From Solobacterium sp. (GTDB taxonomy: Bacteria > Bacillota_I > Bacilli_A > Erysipelotrichales > Erysipelotrichaceae), in the NCBI GenBank assembly GCA_017430925.1, contig JAFRMA010000011.1:48436-112435 (forward strand): DNA of 64,000 bases. The letters run 5' to 3'. This document shows positions 16,335 through 25,098 of the stretch, piece by piece. The notes beneath the pieces are model-generated. The model saw only the letters and a list, made by a program, of their open reading frames with translations, did not search any database and was not told the DNA's origin. Within the stretch, counting starts at the first letter, position 1, and each line of letters begins with the position of its first letter. Made by a program: the position numbers and the translations under genes.

Positions 16335-17638
16335 TATATCTTATTTTTCTTCTGTGCGGCAGGTACAAGTACTTCCTGACCACCCATATAAGGACGTAAC
16401 GGCTTCGGAATTCTGACAGAGCCATCTGTCTGGAGATTGTTTTCAAAGAAAGCAATCAGCATTCTCGGCGGTGCAACAACTGTATTGTTCAGGGTATGCG
16501 CGAAATAGTTGCCTTTTTCACCTTTGATGCGGATTCCAAGACGTCTTGCCTGTGCATCACCAAGATTTGAGCAGCTTCCAACTTCAAAATACTTCTTCTG
16601 ACGGGGAGACCATGCCTCAACATCGCAGCTCTTTACCTTCAGATCCGCCAGATCACCGGAACAACATTCCAAGGTACGTACAGGAATATCCAGAGAGCGG
16701 AAGAAATCTACACTGTTCTGCCACAATTTGTCATACCATCCCATGGAATCTTCCGGCTTACAAACAACGACCATTTCCTGCTTCTCAAACTGGTGTACTC
16801 TGTATAAACCACGTTCTTCTATACCATGAGCACCGACTTCCTTACGGAAACAAGGGCTGTAACTGGTCAAAGCGTAGGGTAGATTCTCTTCTTTTAATGT
16901 TGTGTTCAGGAATCTGCCGATCATGGAATGTTCAGAAGTACCGATCAGATACAGATCTTCTCCTTCGATCTTATACATCATGTTCTGCATTTCCGCAAAG
17001 CTCATGACACCGGTAACGACATTACTGTGGATCATAAACGGCGGGATAAAGTACGTAAATCCACGATTGATCATGAAATCTCTTGCGTAGGAAAGGATAG
17101 AAGAATGTAATCTCGCAACATCTCCCATCAGATAATAGAATCCGTTACCGGAAGTATTTCTTGCGCTGTCCAGATCCAGACCATCCAAAGCTTCAAGAAT
17201 ATCCGTATGGTAGGGGATTTCGTAATCCGGAACAACCGGTTCACCGTATTTCTGGATTTCTACATTTTCACTGTCATCTTTTCCGATCGGAACAGACGGA
17301 TCAATGATATTCGGGATCACCAGCATGCGGTCACGGATCTCCTGGGACATTTTTTCTTCTTTTTCCTCAAGGTCCAGTAATTCCTGATCGATTTCCTTTA
17401 CTCTGAGCTTTGCCTGTTCTGCTTCTTCACGTTTCCCCTGACGCATCAGTCCGCCGATTTCTTTGGAAATTCTGTTTCTGTCTGCGCGTAAAGCGTCACC
17501 GGTTGTCTTTGCGTACCGGAATTCTTTGTCCAGTTCAGCGACTTCATCTACTAATACAAGCTTCTCATCCTGGAATTTCTTTCGGATATTCTCTTTGACG
17601 AGCTCCGGATTCTCACGAATCAACTTAATATCAATCAT
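16334..17638 (-). CDS. serS: Serine--tRNA ligase
   Basis: The 434-residue class II synthetase starts MIDIKLIRENPELVKENI and has the long N-terminal coiled coil (residues about 30-100, rich in Glu and Lys) that grips the tRNA-Ser extra arm. Motif 2 includes FRKEVGAHGIEERGLYRVHQ, followed by FEKQEM, and motif 3 is near RMLIAFFENN. GGGAGG precedes the chosen ATG. The leader is a T-box with a Ser specifier (see 17652-17876). The stop overlaps the ydcF start by one base, so ydcF and the phosphatase gene are likely under the same serine control. Confidence 0.96.
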   Translation of the reverse strand: MIDIKLIRENPELVKENIRKKFQDEKLVLVDEVAELDKEFRYAKTTGDALRADRNRISKEIGGLMRQGKREEAEQAKLRVKEIDQELLDLEEKEEKMSQEIRDRMLVIPNIIDPSVPIGKDDSENVEIQKYGEPVVPDYEIPYHTDILEALDGLDLDSARNTSGNGFYYLMGDVARLHSSILSYARDFMINRGFTYFIPPFMIHSNVVTGVMSFAEMQNMMYKIEGEDLYLIGTSEHSMIGRFLNTTLKEENLPYALTSYSPCFRKEVGAHGIEERGLYRVHQFEKQEMVVVCKPEDSMGWYDKLWQNSVDFFRSLDIPVRTLECCSGDLADLKVKSCDVEAWSPRQKKYFEVGSCSNLGDAQARRLGIRIKGEKGNYFAHTLNNTVVAPPRMLIAFFENNLQTDGSVRIPKPLRPYMGGQEVLVPAAQKKNKI

Positions 17639-17651
17639 ATTTCCTCCCTGA

Positions 17652-17876
17652 TAAATAAAAACACCATCCCATAGGGACGATGTGTACGATCGCGGTGCCA
17701 CCCCATTTGCCAAAATGTTTCACGTGAAACAATTTGACCTCTCAACACGGATAACGGACGCTGCCGCGGATGATTAGTCCGGCTCCGAGGTGGATTTCTT
17801 CGCTTACAACGCTGATTTCCATCAACCATCAGCTTTCTGAAGATGCTTGGCGAATACTTGTCCTCATCTATACTGT
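17652..17876 (-). promoter_or_regulatory. Serine T-box riboswitch leader of serS
   Basis: On the minus strand the leader holds a Stem I, the T-box sequence GGGGTGGCACCGCG, and a terminator hairpin (ATCGTCCC/GGGATGGT type stem, T5). The specifier loop carries GAA-A-UCC-A just before the closing CCUC strand that pairs with GAGG. The specifier at 17792-17794 is therefore UCC, serine. The UGGC bulge pairs with a GCCA acceptor end, in agreement with a G73 tRNA-Ser. A parS site lies between the Stem I part and the antiterminator, where Stem III normally sits. Confidence 0.9.
17716..17731. promoter_or_regulatory. parS: parS centromere-like site 2, inside the serS T-box leader
   Basis: This is a second exact copy of TGTTTCACGTGAAACA, 1.4 kb from site 1. 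It lies within the transcribed T-box leader between Stem I and the antiterminator. As RNA the palindrome would fold as a hairpin and may serve as Stem III. Confidence 0.95.
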
Positions 17877-17882
17877 ACGAGA

Positions 17883-17932
17883 ATTATTGCATTCAGGCGT
17901 CGGTTTGTCAAGAATTCAGACAGTGTGATAAT
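17883..17932. promoter_or_regulatory. Divergent promoters with overlapping minus-35 boxes
   Basis: Minus strand: TTGACA (17906-17911), 17 bases, AATAAT (17883-17888), for serS. Plus strand: TTGTCA (17905-17910), 16 bases, TGT-GATAAT (hexamer 17927-17932), for the lipoprotein gene. The two minus-35 hexamers occupy nearly the same bases, so the promoters probably compete for polymerase. The plus-strand start would fall about 17939, four bases before the ATG at 17943. Confidence 0.7.
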
Positions 17933-17942
17933 ATATGCATGT

Positions 17943-18860
17943 ATGGAAAAACGATTACGAATAATGTTAGCCGCTATGCTTGTTCTGTGCGGCTGTAAGA
18001 GACAGGAACCTGTTCCGACGGAAGATACATCCAATGGTCCTGTAGTTCCGCAGGATACCCGGACACCGGAAGAAAAAGAGCTGGCGATGATCCAGCAGTG
18101 TATCTCAGACTACAACGAAGGCAATCTGGAGGAGATCGAAGAAAATCTGCTCACACAGATACCGAGACTGCCGATTGGAATCGAGAAACTGCCGGAAATA
18201 CAAGCGCTGAGTGATCTTGAACAAATTGAAATCGATACGAAACTGTCCAATATCGCGTATAAGGGCTCTTATGCGGTAAGCGATGATATCACTGCTGTAT
18301 TTGAAATCTATCATCCGACCGGAGGTATCTTCTGGATCAACGGAGATGTCAAATTCTGTGTCGACCCGGAGAAGATCACACACAACGATCCGCAATACAG
18401 TAATTATAAGAATACTTTGGACTATCTGTTGACAGAACAAGACATAGTTCTGGACTGGCTTTACGGAATCGATGTCGTATTATCGGAAAATGAAGTATCC
18501 GATCGTTACTATGAAGTCGTCGCTTTGGGAAATTGGCAGCCGAAGTCTATCGATGACATCAAGGAATACGCGGAAAACATCATCAACAAGCAATTCCTGG
18601 AAGAAAGATACTACCCGGGGGCGTTTGCCGGAGAAATGCCGATATACAAGGAGATCAACGGACATCTCTGTGCCTTACAGAGTGATGTGACCGGAAGACC
18701 GCGTACATTTGACACATCCACGATCTTTGCGGCAGAAGATACCGGGGAATATACACGGATCGAACTGTTGTTAAGTGTAATGGGGAAGACACAGCCTGAA
18801 ATTCAGGAAGTGAAGATCTACCGTGACGGAGACCGCTACAAACTCTATGAACCGGCATAA
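17943..18860 (+). CDS. Putative lipoprotein of unknown function
   Basis: The 305-residue product has a short lipoprotein signal peptide (MEKRLRIMLAAMLVLCGC; lipobox LCGC) followed by an acidic, Thr/Pro-rich stretch. I recognise no domain. The mature protein is acidic and mixed alpha/beta in appearance, with ELEQIEID-like and RIELLLSVMGKTQPEI segments. I set the start at the Met opening the signal peptide. There is no SD, and the extended minus-10 sequence TGTGATAAT ends 10 bases upstream, so the mRNA may be nearly leaderless. Divergent from serS. A substrate-binding or wall-associated role is possible but not supported. Confidence 0.6.
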   Translation: MEKRLRIMLAAMLVLCGCKRQEPVPTEDTSNGPVVPQDTRTPEEKELAMIQQCISDYNEGNLEEIEENLLTQIPRLPIGIEKLPEIQALSDLEQIEIDTKLSNIAYKGSYAVSDDITAVFEIYHPTGGIFWINGDVKFCVDPEKITHNDPQYSNYKNTLDYLLTEQDIVLDWLYGIDVVLSENEVSDRYYEVVALGNWQPKSIDDIKEYAENIINKQFLEERYYPGAFAGEMPIYKEINGHLCALQSDVTGRPRTFDTSTIFAAEDTGEYTRIELLLSVMGKTQPEIQEVKIYRDGDRYKLYEPA

Positions 18861-18874
18861 GAAAGGAGAATGAC

Positions 18875-19072
18875 ATGTCAGAAGAAAAGACCAGTTACGA
18901 AAAGAGGCTGGAATACAACAATACCTACAATCGTGAACACTACCGCTCATTTTCCATGCGCTATGACATAGAGAAAGAAAAAGACATCATTCTCTGGCTG
19001 AAAAAACAGCCAAGTGTAAAGGCTTATATTACTGAACTGATCGTCAATGACATGAAAGCCAAAGGAGAGTAA
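18875..19072 (+). CDS. Small conserved-looking protein, unknown function
   Basis: The 65-residue protein is highly charged, with a Tyr/Arg/Asn-rich N-terminal half (YNNTYNREHYRSFSMRYD) and a helical second half (EKDIILWLKKQPSVKAYITELIV) that could be a ribbon-helix-helix-like or dimerisation element. AAAGGAG lies 6 bases before the ATG. It follows the lipoprotein gene by 14 bases and precedes the FMN-binding gene by 2, so the three form an operon. No function can be assigned. Confidence 0.6.
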   Translation: MSEEKTSYEKRLEYNNTYNREHYRSFSMRYDIEKEKDIILWLKKQPSVKAYITELIVNDMKAKGE

Positions 19073-19074
19073 TC

Positions 19075-19551
19075 ATGTTCCGGAATGTAGTAAGAATTAA
19101 ACAGGCACTGCCTGAAGAAGAATGTATTAAATTACTGAAGGAAACGAAAAGGGGAGTCATGTCCGTATTAGGGGATGATGATTATCCCTACGGGATGCCC
19201 CTGAATCACTGGTATGACGAAAAAAGCGGACTGTTGTACTTCCATTCCGGGAATATTGGCCATAAGGTCGATGCGATCAAAAAACATCCGAAAGTATCGT
19301 ACTGCGTGATTGATGAGGGTTCTCCCATTGAGAATGACTGGGCACTCCGCTTCAAAAGTGTGATCGTCTTTGGAAAGATCCGGATCGTTGAAGACCATGA
19401 AGAAGCTTTGCGGATCTGCCGGGATCTCTCCTACCGCTTTACCGATGACGAAGCATATATTCAGCATGAAATCGAAAATTCCGGTAAACGTGTGCTTGTA
19501 TTCGCCATCGTACCGGAACATATCACAGGAAAAACTGTTACAGAGAAGTAA
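19075..19551 (+). CDS. Pyridoxamine 5'-phosphate oxidase-like FMN-binding protein
   Basis: The 158-residue protein has the split-barrel flavin-binding pattern of the NimA/PNPOx-like group: RGVMSVLGDDDYPYGMPLNHWYD, LLYFHSGNIGHKVDAIKKHPKVSYCV and RFKSVIVFGKIRIVED (each cited in part). Relatives reduce nitroimidazoles or other substrates with FMN; the physiological substrate is usually unknown. There is no signal peptide. It ends the lipoprotein operon and is followed by a strong terminator. Confidence 0.8.
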   Translation: MFRNVVRIKQALPEEECIKLLKETKRGVMSVLGDDDYPYGMPLNHWYDEKSGLLYFHSGNIGHKVDAIKKHPKVSYCVIDEGSPIENDWALRFKSVIVFGKIRIVEDHEEALRICRDLSYRFTDDEAYIQHEIENSGKRVLVFAIVPEHITGKTVTEK

Positions 19552-19574
19552 AAAGCCATGCACGCATGGCTTTT
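19551..19574 (+). terminator. Terminator after the flavoprotein gene
   Basis: AAAAGCCATG, a CACG loop and CATGGCTTTT form a perfect 10-bp stem ending in a T-run, beginning at the stop codon. Confidence 0.85.
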
Positions 19575-19622
19575 ATCATATCTGGGACAACTCTTCCTTT
19601 ATCAGGTTTCCATTACCGTAAA

Positions 19623-19671
19623 AAAGACAGTACCTGCTATGTAAATGTGTACACAGCACAGTACTGTCTTT
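19623..19671 (-). terminator. Terminator after the M14 carboxypeptidase gene
   Basis: AAAGACAGTAC and GTACTGTCTTT form an 11-bp stem around a 27-base loop. On the minus strand it is followed by TTTTT. It ends the arginine-regulated transcript. Confidence 0.75.
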
Positions 19672-19679
19672 CTGATTGA

Positions 19680-21359
19680 CTAAATCGTGATCACTTTTTC
19701 TGCTGTGCCGGCTTTTTCCTGTACAGCTTTTACACTTACAGTGTCACCTTTCTGCGCTTTGACCAGCCAGGTGATCTTTTTTCTGGCTTTGGCATTGGCG
19801 GACGTTGAGATATTACCGTAGTAGTGGATGCCGGTATCGGTCCTGCTGTATCCGGAAAGGTGTCCGATCTCTGTTTCTTCCTTTCCTGCCAGTAGTGTTC
19901 CTCCCTGAATCATTACTTTTACCTCTTTCGCTTCTTTTACCTTGATGGCTTCATCTGAGAGGTTTGTCGGAAGATATCCGAGATTGCCTATGACTGCGGT
20001 TACTTCAAAGATTCCAGGTTCTTTTTCCTCTGCCTGCAGGGAATCGATCACCAGCCTAGGCATCGCCTTGGCAAAGCGGATATTGAAGCGGGTGTCTTTT
20101 TCACATTCTTCCTGCAGGAAATTCTCTGGCGGATTCTGGTGGGTCCACTTGTAGTTAAACCCGCCAAGTTCCACTTTTCCGAAAACAGGATGATCAAATG
20201 TCTGCCAGTCACTATAGTACTGCGGTGCGTTCTCTTTCACCCACTTCATACAGGCATTGAAGCGCTGGATACCTTTTTCGATGTTGAACATCTCCGGACC
20301 CCATTCTTCAGGAACACCGGCTCTTGTCGCAAGATCCCAGAATTCCATCGTATACGCAGGAATACCTTTGGTCTGGAAACACCAGTCATCGAAGGCACCG
20401 GAGTCAAATTCATCCTGATCCGTCATGAACGAATCGAAAATGTTCATCGGTTTGTAGTTCAGTTCCTGCTTTGCCATCTCAGCGATTGCCTTGAATGCCT
20501 TGATATCGTCCGGGAAAGCAGTCTTCGCAGGTCTTGTGCCGGGCGGATACAGAATCAGACCTCCGCTGGTGTGACCGATGGCAGCGCCGCCGATATTGGG
20601 ATGATGGATCACGAAGTCCACCAGAGCTTTTGTCTCGGGATTACTCAGGGGATATTCTCCTGCGCCGGATTGTCTGTGGTCCGCAAACCATCCATAGGGG
20701 AAGTTCCGGTTAAAATCCAGACCCCAGGGAGATTTCTTGGACTTCAGGTTCTCCTCTCCGTCATAACTTTCCAGATCTCCTTCAGGAAAGATATCATAGA
20801 ATTCTCCCTCAGTTTCGCCGGGATCACGAAGAATCATACTGCCTTCGTTCTCAGGATCCTTCTTCCAGGCACCATAAGGTGTAGGTATACGCATCATACG
20901 GATCACACCGTCACCGTCCAGATCTTCTCCGCTGATTCCGCCGTCTTCCGGGCGGTATACTCTGTCAGCAGAACGGATAGTATACGGAGTACTGAGATAC
21001 TTTTCCGCTCCGTCCGGTGTTACTCTCGGTATAACATAGATCGTCATCGTATCAAGGAGCTTCGTGCATGTTTCATCACTGCCGTAATTGGTAAGCAGAT
21101 AATCGATCGTATGCATCGCTGTCATCGAACTGGTAACTTCTCCGGCATGGATATTACCGTCAAGGTACCATCCCGGCTTGGACAGAGCTTCTCCGGTTTT
21201 TGTATTGGTCAGGGTGACCGCAAACTGTTCTCTTCCTTCCGGGGTGATGCAGTTGGCTTCAACATGGCAGAGTTCCGGATATGTCTGGGTGAAGTTCTCC
21301 AGAGCTTCCTTCATCTCCGCATAGTTGAAATAATGATCATAACTAAGTGTTGTCTTCAT
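19680..21359 (-). CDS. M14 family zinc carboxypeptidase, copy 1
   Basis: The 559-residue protein carries the M14 zinc motif HAGE (His71, Glu74), a third His in GHTSGG and the general-base Glu in YTMEFWD. SPDGAEKYLSTP-type and DFNRNFPYGW blocks support the peptidase fold. The C-terminal 120 residues look like a beta-sandwich ending KVIT. It has no visible signal peptide. It is a close paralogue of the gene at 25395-27077, with the same residue numbering at the zinc site. It is 12 bases downstream of the permuted binding protein and behind an arginine T-box, so it may release C-terminal Arg or Lys from peptides; this specificity is inferred from regulation only. Confidence 0.85.
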   Translation of the reverse strand: MKTTLSYDHYFNYAEMKEALENFTQTYPELCHVEANCITPEGREQFAVTLTNTKTGEALSKPGWYLDGNIHAGEVTSSMTAMHTIDYLLTNYGSDETCTKLLDTMTIYVIPRVTPDGAEKYLSTPYTIRSADRVYRPEDGGISGEDLDGDGVIRMMRIPTPYGAWKKDPENEGSMILRDPGETEGEFYDIFPEGDLESYDGEENLKSKKSPWGLDFNRNFPYGWFADHRQSGAGEYPLSNPETKALVDFVIHHPNIGGAAIGHTSGGLILYPPGTRPAKTAFPDDIKAFKAIAEMAKQELNYKPMNIFDSFMTDQDEFDSGAFDDWCFQTKGIPAYTMEFWDLATRAGVPEEWGPEMFNIEKGIQRFNACMKWVKENAPQYYSDWQTFDHPVFGKVELGGFNYKWTHQNPPENFLQEECEKDTRFNIRFAKAMPRLVIDSLQAEEKEPGIFEVTAVIGNLGYLPTNLSDEAIKVKEAKEVKVMIQGGTLLAGKEETEIGHLSGYSRTDTGIHYYGNISTSANAKARKKITWLVKAQKGDTVSVKAVQEKAGTAEKVITI

Positions 21360-21371
21360 AGAACTTTCTTT

Positions 21372-22370
21372 CTATTTTTCCAGGGCAAGAATCTGATCTT
21401 CCACGTACATCTGCTGCAGAGATCCTGCCTGAGCCATGATGTGCTTACCAACGAAGTCCTGCAGGGTCTTGTAGTTTTCTGCTTCCTTGGCAGGTACGAT
21501 CAGAGTGTGGAAGTTGACATCGTCATCACCGGAATAGCCGACGGAGAGTTCAAACGCTTCTGCTCTGTCTTCTTTCCATCCAAGGCCGGAGAAGGCGATA
21601 TCCGCTTTTCCTGTGTCAACAGCCGTAAGAACAGCACTGAAGTCCATGGTTTCGATCTGCAGGTCAACACCGAGGCATTCTGCCACATACTTGGCCATCA
21701 TCATTTCGGAGCCCCAGATCACGAAGTCATCATCGATCCACTCGGCAGCAGGGTAATCCGGAGATGTAGCAACCACAAGTACACCTTTATCCAGTACGGA
21801 TTTGAGAAGTCCGTCCGCATTGGAGAGATCCAGTTCAGGTTTTTCATAGTTATTGATATTAATCAGGTAGTTATATTTATCATCCGGTGTTCTTCCGGCA
21901 AAGACATCCATATCACCGACGATGGCATTGGCTGACTCATCATCCGTACCGGACTGTTTCTTGGCAATTGCTGTCCAGTAGGTATAGTAGTTATCTGTGT
22001 ACTGTGAAGGAACTTTGCCTGTTTCGTGAGTTGTCGCAAAGGTGATGCATTCATTGACTGCTTCGATCAGGGATGTTTCACCTTTCTTCGCGGCAGCTAC
22101 GTTACCTTCGTAATCACCGTAGATCGACAGGTCGAAGTTGATCCCGGACATCGCGAACTGGCCGTTGGACTGGTCGACATAGTTCTTGGCGGTAGTACCG
22201 TCGAGAGCGACCGCGTCACATTTGCCGGAAGACAGTGCCAGGATAGCCTGATCAAGTGTACTTACCAGTTCCAGTTCAGTTTTATCGCTTTTTTTGCTTG
22301 ATGAACAGGCTGTCATGGATATAGCCAGAAGAAACGCTGCTGAAGCTTTACATACTTTGTTAAATTTCAT
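21372..22370 (-). CDS. Amino acid ABC transporter solute-binding lipoprotein with circularly permuted domain order
   Basis: The 332-residue lipoprotein has a normal signal peptide and MTAC lipobox. Compared with the canonical binding protein at 24034-24972, its halves are swapped. Residues about 31-112 (ELELVSTLDQAILALSSGK, then VDQSNGQ and AAAKKGE) match canonical residues 209-290. Residues about 173-326 (NYEKPELDL, LLKSVLDKGVLVVATSPD, QIETMDFSAVLTAVDTGKAD and LQQMYVEDQ) match canonical 47-202. A new linker of about 60 residues joins the old C- and N-termini. It is expressed behind its own Arg T-box, after the ATPase gene, and probably shares the permease. Confidence 0.85.
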   Translation of the reverse strand: MKFNKVCKASAAFLLAISMTACSSSKKSDKTELELVSTLDQAILALSSGKCDAVALDGTTAKNYVDQSNGQFAMSGINFDLSIYGDYEGNVAAAKKGETSLIEAVNECITFATTHETGKVPSQYTDNYYTYWTAIAKKQSGTDDESANAIVGDMDVFAGRTPDDKYNYLININNYEKPELDLSNADGLLKSVLDKGVLVVATSPDYPAAEWIDDDFVIWGSEMMMAKYVAECLGVDLQIETMDFSAVLTAVDTGKADIAFSGLGWKEDRAEAFELSVGYSGDDDVNFHTLIVPAKEAENYKTLQDFVGKHIMAQAGSLQQMYVEDQILALEK

Positions 22371-22392
22371 TTTCTTTCTCCTCTATCTGTTT

Positions 22393-22614
22393 ATAAAAAC
22401 CGTCCCTGATCCAGAGACGGTATAAAACCGCGGTACCACACTGGTTGCTAAGATTTCTCTTAACCGCTTTACCTTTAACGCTGGTTTGCGTATCTCCCTA
22501 CTGGATTCAGGAGATCTTCTCCCGGATGCGCTTCCCGGTACTTTCCGGACGGACTTCCACTCTGTTCCGTCTCGCTGTGCGTACATTTACCGGTACTCTT
22601 CCGTTCTTTGAATT
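22393..22614 (-). promoter_or_regulatory. Arginine T-box riboswitch, inside the ABC operon
   Basis: On the minus strand the leader begins right after the ATPase stop codon. It has Stem I, the T-box TGTGGTACCGCGG, and a terminator (CCGTCTCTGG/CAGGGACGG, T5). The specifier loop reads GAA-G-CGC-A, closed by CGGA/UCCG, so the specifier at 22528-22530 is CGC (Arg). There is little room for a separate promoter, so it looks like an intra-operon attenuator controlling the permuted binding protein and M14 copy 1. Confidence 0.85.
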
Positions 22615-22617
22615 TTC

Positions 22618-23367
22618 TTATAAGACCTGAGACAGGAATTCCTGTGTTCTCGGGTTCTTCGGGTGATCGAATAATTCTTCCGGTGTACCGGATTCAGCGA
22701 TGATGCCGTCGTCGATAAACAGTACACGGTCACTGATCTTGCGGGCAAATCCCATCTCGTGAGTAACGATCACGCAGGTCATTCCGCTTTCTGCCAGATT
22801 CTGAATGACTTCCAGAACTCCCTTGACCATTTCCGGGTCAAGTGCGCTGGTTGGTTCGTCAAACAACATGACATCCGGGTGCATCGCCATGGCTCTGACG
22901 ATCGCCAGACGTTGTTTCTGTCCGCCGGATAACTTCCGGGGATATTCTTTAGCCTTATCGGAGAGTCCTACAGTCTCCAGCAGTTCCATCGCTTCTTTTT
23001 CTGCCTGTTCCTTCGGAATCTTCTTCTCCAGGATCGGAGTGATCGTAATGTTATCCAGTACGGTCAGATGCGGGAATACGTTGAACAGCTGGAAGACCAT
23101 ACCGATCTTCTGTCTGTGCTGATCCAGGTCCGTACTGTTCGCATCCAGCTCTTCGCCTTCGAAGTAGACATGTCCTCCGTCCGGAATCTCCAGCATATTC
23201 AGACAACGCAGGAAGGTGGATTTACCGCCGCCGGAAGGACCAATAATGGATACCACTTCACCTTTGTAGATCTTTTCGTTGATTCCTTTGAGAACCTTAA
23301 GATCCCCAAAGTTCTTCTGCAGGTCCACGACCTCAATAATCAGTTTCATTTCATCAGTCACTGACAC
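22618..23367 (-). CDS. Amino acid ABC transporter ATP-binding protein
   Basis: The product of about 243-249 residues is a polar amino acid family (GlnQ/ArtP/HisP) ATPase. Walker A is GPSGGGKST, the Q-loop is [14 protein letters not shown], the signature is [17 protein letters not shown] and Walker B is [15 protein letters not shown], with the His switch in [10 protein letters not shown]. The start is uncertain: a GTG at 23367 and an ATG at 23349 are both possible, and both overlap or touch the end of the permease gene. It energises the permease at 23354-24019. The operon is under an arginine T-box, which points to arginine or another basic amino acid as substrate. Confidence 0.9.
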   Translation of the reverse strand: MSVTDEMKLIIEVVDLQKNFGDLKVLKGINEKIYKGEVVSIIGPSGGGKSTFLRCLNMLEIPDGGHVYFEGEELDANSTDLDQHRQKIGMVFQLFNVFPHLTVLDNITITPILEKKIPKEQAEKEAMELLETVGLSDKAKEYPRKLSGGQKQRLAIVRAMAMHPDVMLFDEPTSALDPEMVKGVLEVIQNLAESGMTCVIVTHEMGFARKISDRVLFIDDGIIAESGTPEELFDHPKNPRTQEFLSQVL

Positions 23368-24019
23368 TCAACCTCTTTTCCATTGCCCTTACCAGTGCGG
23401 AGAGTACCATTGTTACAACAAGATAGATACCGGCAATGATAAACAGGGGCTGCCATACCAGGAATTTATTGGCAAGTAATGTACGGGTATACATCAATTC
23501 ATACAACATGAAGGTTCCGGCCAGGGATGTCTCCTTGATCATGGCGATATATTCGTTTGCCAGAGCCGGAAGAATATTCTTTACTGCCTGCGGTAGAATG
23601 ATCTTCTGCATGGTGTGGGAAGCGCTCATTCCAAGACTTCTTGCGGCTTCGGTCTGACCTTTATCCACAGCGTTGATACCGGAACGGAAGATTTCCGAGA
23701 CATAGGCGCTGGAGTTCAGGATCAGTGACAGGATAACGCACTGTTCCTTGGACAGGAAGCTCAATGCCGGAACTGCCATGGGAATGAAGAAGTAGGCAAT
23801 GTACATCTGTACAAGCAGAGGTGTGCCTCTCAGTACGTTGACATAGATGGAGCCAATCGTACTGACAATCTTGTTTTTGGACATGTTTATAATCGCTACT
23901 ACAATACCCAGCATACTGCCGAATAAGACAGCGATAAACGCATATTTCAGTGTACCGATAAGACCGTTCAGGAATAACGGCCAGTACTGTAAAAATACCT
24001 CAATGATCCCGGGACCCAT
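23354..24019 (-). CDS. Amino acid ABC transporter permease
   Basis: The 221-residue membrane protein belongs to the HisM/GlnP group. It has about five membrane helices and the EAA loop [21 protein letters not shown] that docks the ATPase. [18 protein letters not shown] is the typical family segment. With a single permease gene it should work as a homodimer. It starts 14 bases after the canonical binding protein gene and overlaps the ATPase gene. Confidence 0.92.
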   Translation of the reverse strand: MGPGIIEVFLQYWPLFLNGLIGTLKYAFIAVLFGSMLGIVVAIINMSKNKIVSTIGSIYVNVLRGTPLLVQMYIAYFFIPMAVPALSFLSKEQCVILSLILNSSAYVSEIFRSGINAVDKGQTEAARSLGMSASHTMQKIILPQAVKNILPALANEYIAMIKETSLAGTFMLYELMYTRTLLANKFLVWQPLFIIAGIYLVVTMVLSALVRAMEKRLSVSD

Positions 24020-24033
24020 TGTTTACCTCGGAA

Positions 24034-24972
24034 TTACTGTACGTCGATCATGCCGGCTTCATCCAGAGCCTGTTTGTACATGATGTCGTAAATCGCGTTT
24101 TCGTTGACGAATTCCAGAATCTGGTTGATGACTTCGATCAGGCTTTCTTCGCCTTTCTTAGCTGCCACAACCGTTCCTTCATAAGCACCATACATGGAAA
24201 GATCAAATTCTACTGTAGACTTCGCAATCTGTCCGTTGGACTGATCCGCATACTGTAAAGCTACGGAGCAGGAGGTCGCAAGAGCGTCTACCTTACCGGA
24301 AGTAAGGTTCAATACACCCTGGTCAAAGCCGGCAACGAGTTCCATCTCTGCGCCTTCCGGGATGAGCTGGTCTTCCACATACATCTGGTGCAGGGAAGAT
24401 GCCTGTGCCGCAACGGTCTTACCGGCAAAATCAGCGAATGTCTTATAGTCATCAACTTTATCGGCAGGAACTAACAGACTGTGGCAGGAAGCACCACTTG
24501 TGCTGGAATGATAACCTTTGGATAACTGGAAGTTTTCATCACGGTCTTTCTTCCAACCGAAACCAGCCATGGCCAGCTGTGTCTTACCGGTATCTACAGA
24601 TGTAAGTACAGCGTTGAAGTCCATCTGTTCGATCTGCAGTTCTACACCGAGAATATCCGCGATATACTTCGCAAGATACAGTTCAGAACCGGTCAGGGTT
24701 GTACCATCTTCATATACCCACTCATACGGAGGGTTATCCGGTGCTGTTGCGACAATGATCACACCATTGTCCAGGATGTCCTTAAGCACACCGGTAGGAT
24801 TCCTAATTGTAATCTCCGGTTTTTTGATATTACTTGTGTCATACTCAAAGGCACTGACGGGAACGATCTTCTCCGCTGCAGGGGTATTGGAAGGTGTTCC
24901 GCTTCCTGAACAGCCGGTCATTGCCAGAACCATGGCCGCAGCCATCATCGTATTCATTACTTTCTTAAACAT
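24034..24972 (-). CDS. Amino acid ABC transporter solute-binding lipoprotein (canonical order)
   Basis: The 312-residue lipoprotein starts MFKKVMNTMMAAAMVLAMTG with an MTGC lipobox. It is a family 3 solute-binding protein: GVLKDILDNGVIIVATAPD opens lobe 1, and LAKYIADILGVELQIEQMDF, SVDTGKTQLAMAGFGW, DFAGKTVAAQASS and the C-terminal QSNGQIAKSTVEFD and VVAAKKGEESL blocks follow in the normal order. AAAGGAG precedes the chosen ATG; an in-frame upstream extension is not needed. It is the first gene behind the T-box at 25099-25325. Ligand inferred as arginine from that regulator. Confidence 0.9.
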   Translation of the reverse strand: MFKKVMNTMMAAAMVLAMTGCSGSGTPSNTPAAEKIVPVSAFEYDTSNIKKPEITIRNPTGVLKDILDNGVIIVATAPDNPPYEWVYEDGTTLTGSELYLAKYIADILGVELQIEQMDFNAVLTSVDTGKTQLAMAGFGWKKDRDENFQLSKGYHSSTSGASCHSLLVPADKVDDYKTFADFAGKTVAAQASSLHQMYVEDQLIPEGAEMELVAGFDQGVLNLTSGKVDALATSCSVALQYADQSNGQIAKSTVEFDLSMYGAYEGTVVAAKKGEESLIEVINQILEFVNENAIYDIMYKQALDEAGMIDVQ

Positions 24973-25098
24973 TTCTTTCTCCTTTGGTGTATTCCAAGGC
25001 TCACCACACCTCGACAGAATATTCTGCATTACTGCACTGCGGAAAGATAACTGATCTTAAAGAGCGTCTTCGTCGTTCCATATCCTGCCTCCTTTAAA

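Noticed and set aside
20139..21935. A 598-codon plus-strand open frame
   Set aside because: It is antisense to M14 copy 1 and the permuted binding protein, is rich in Cys/Phe/Arg and has no recognisable domain.
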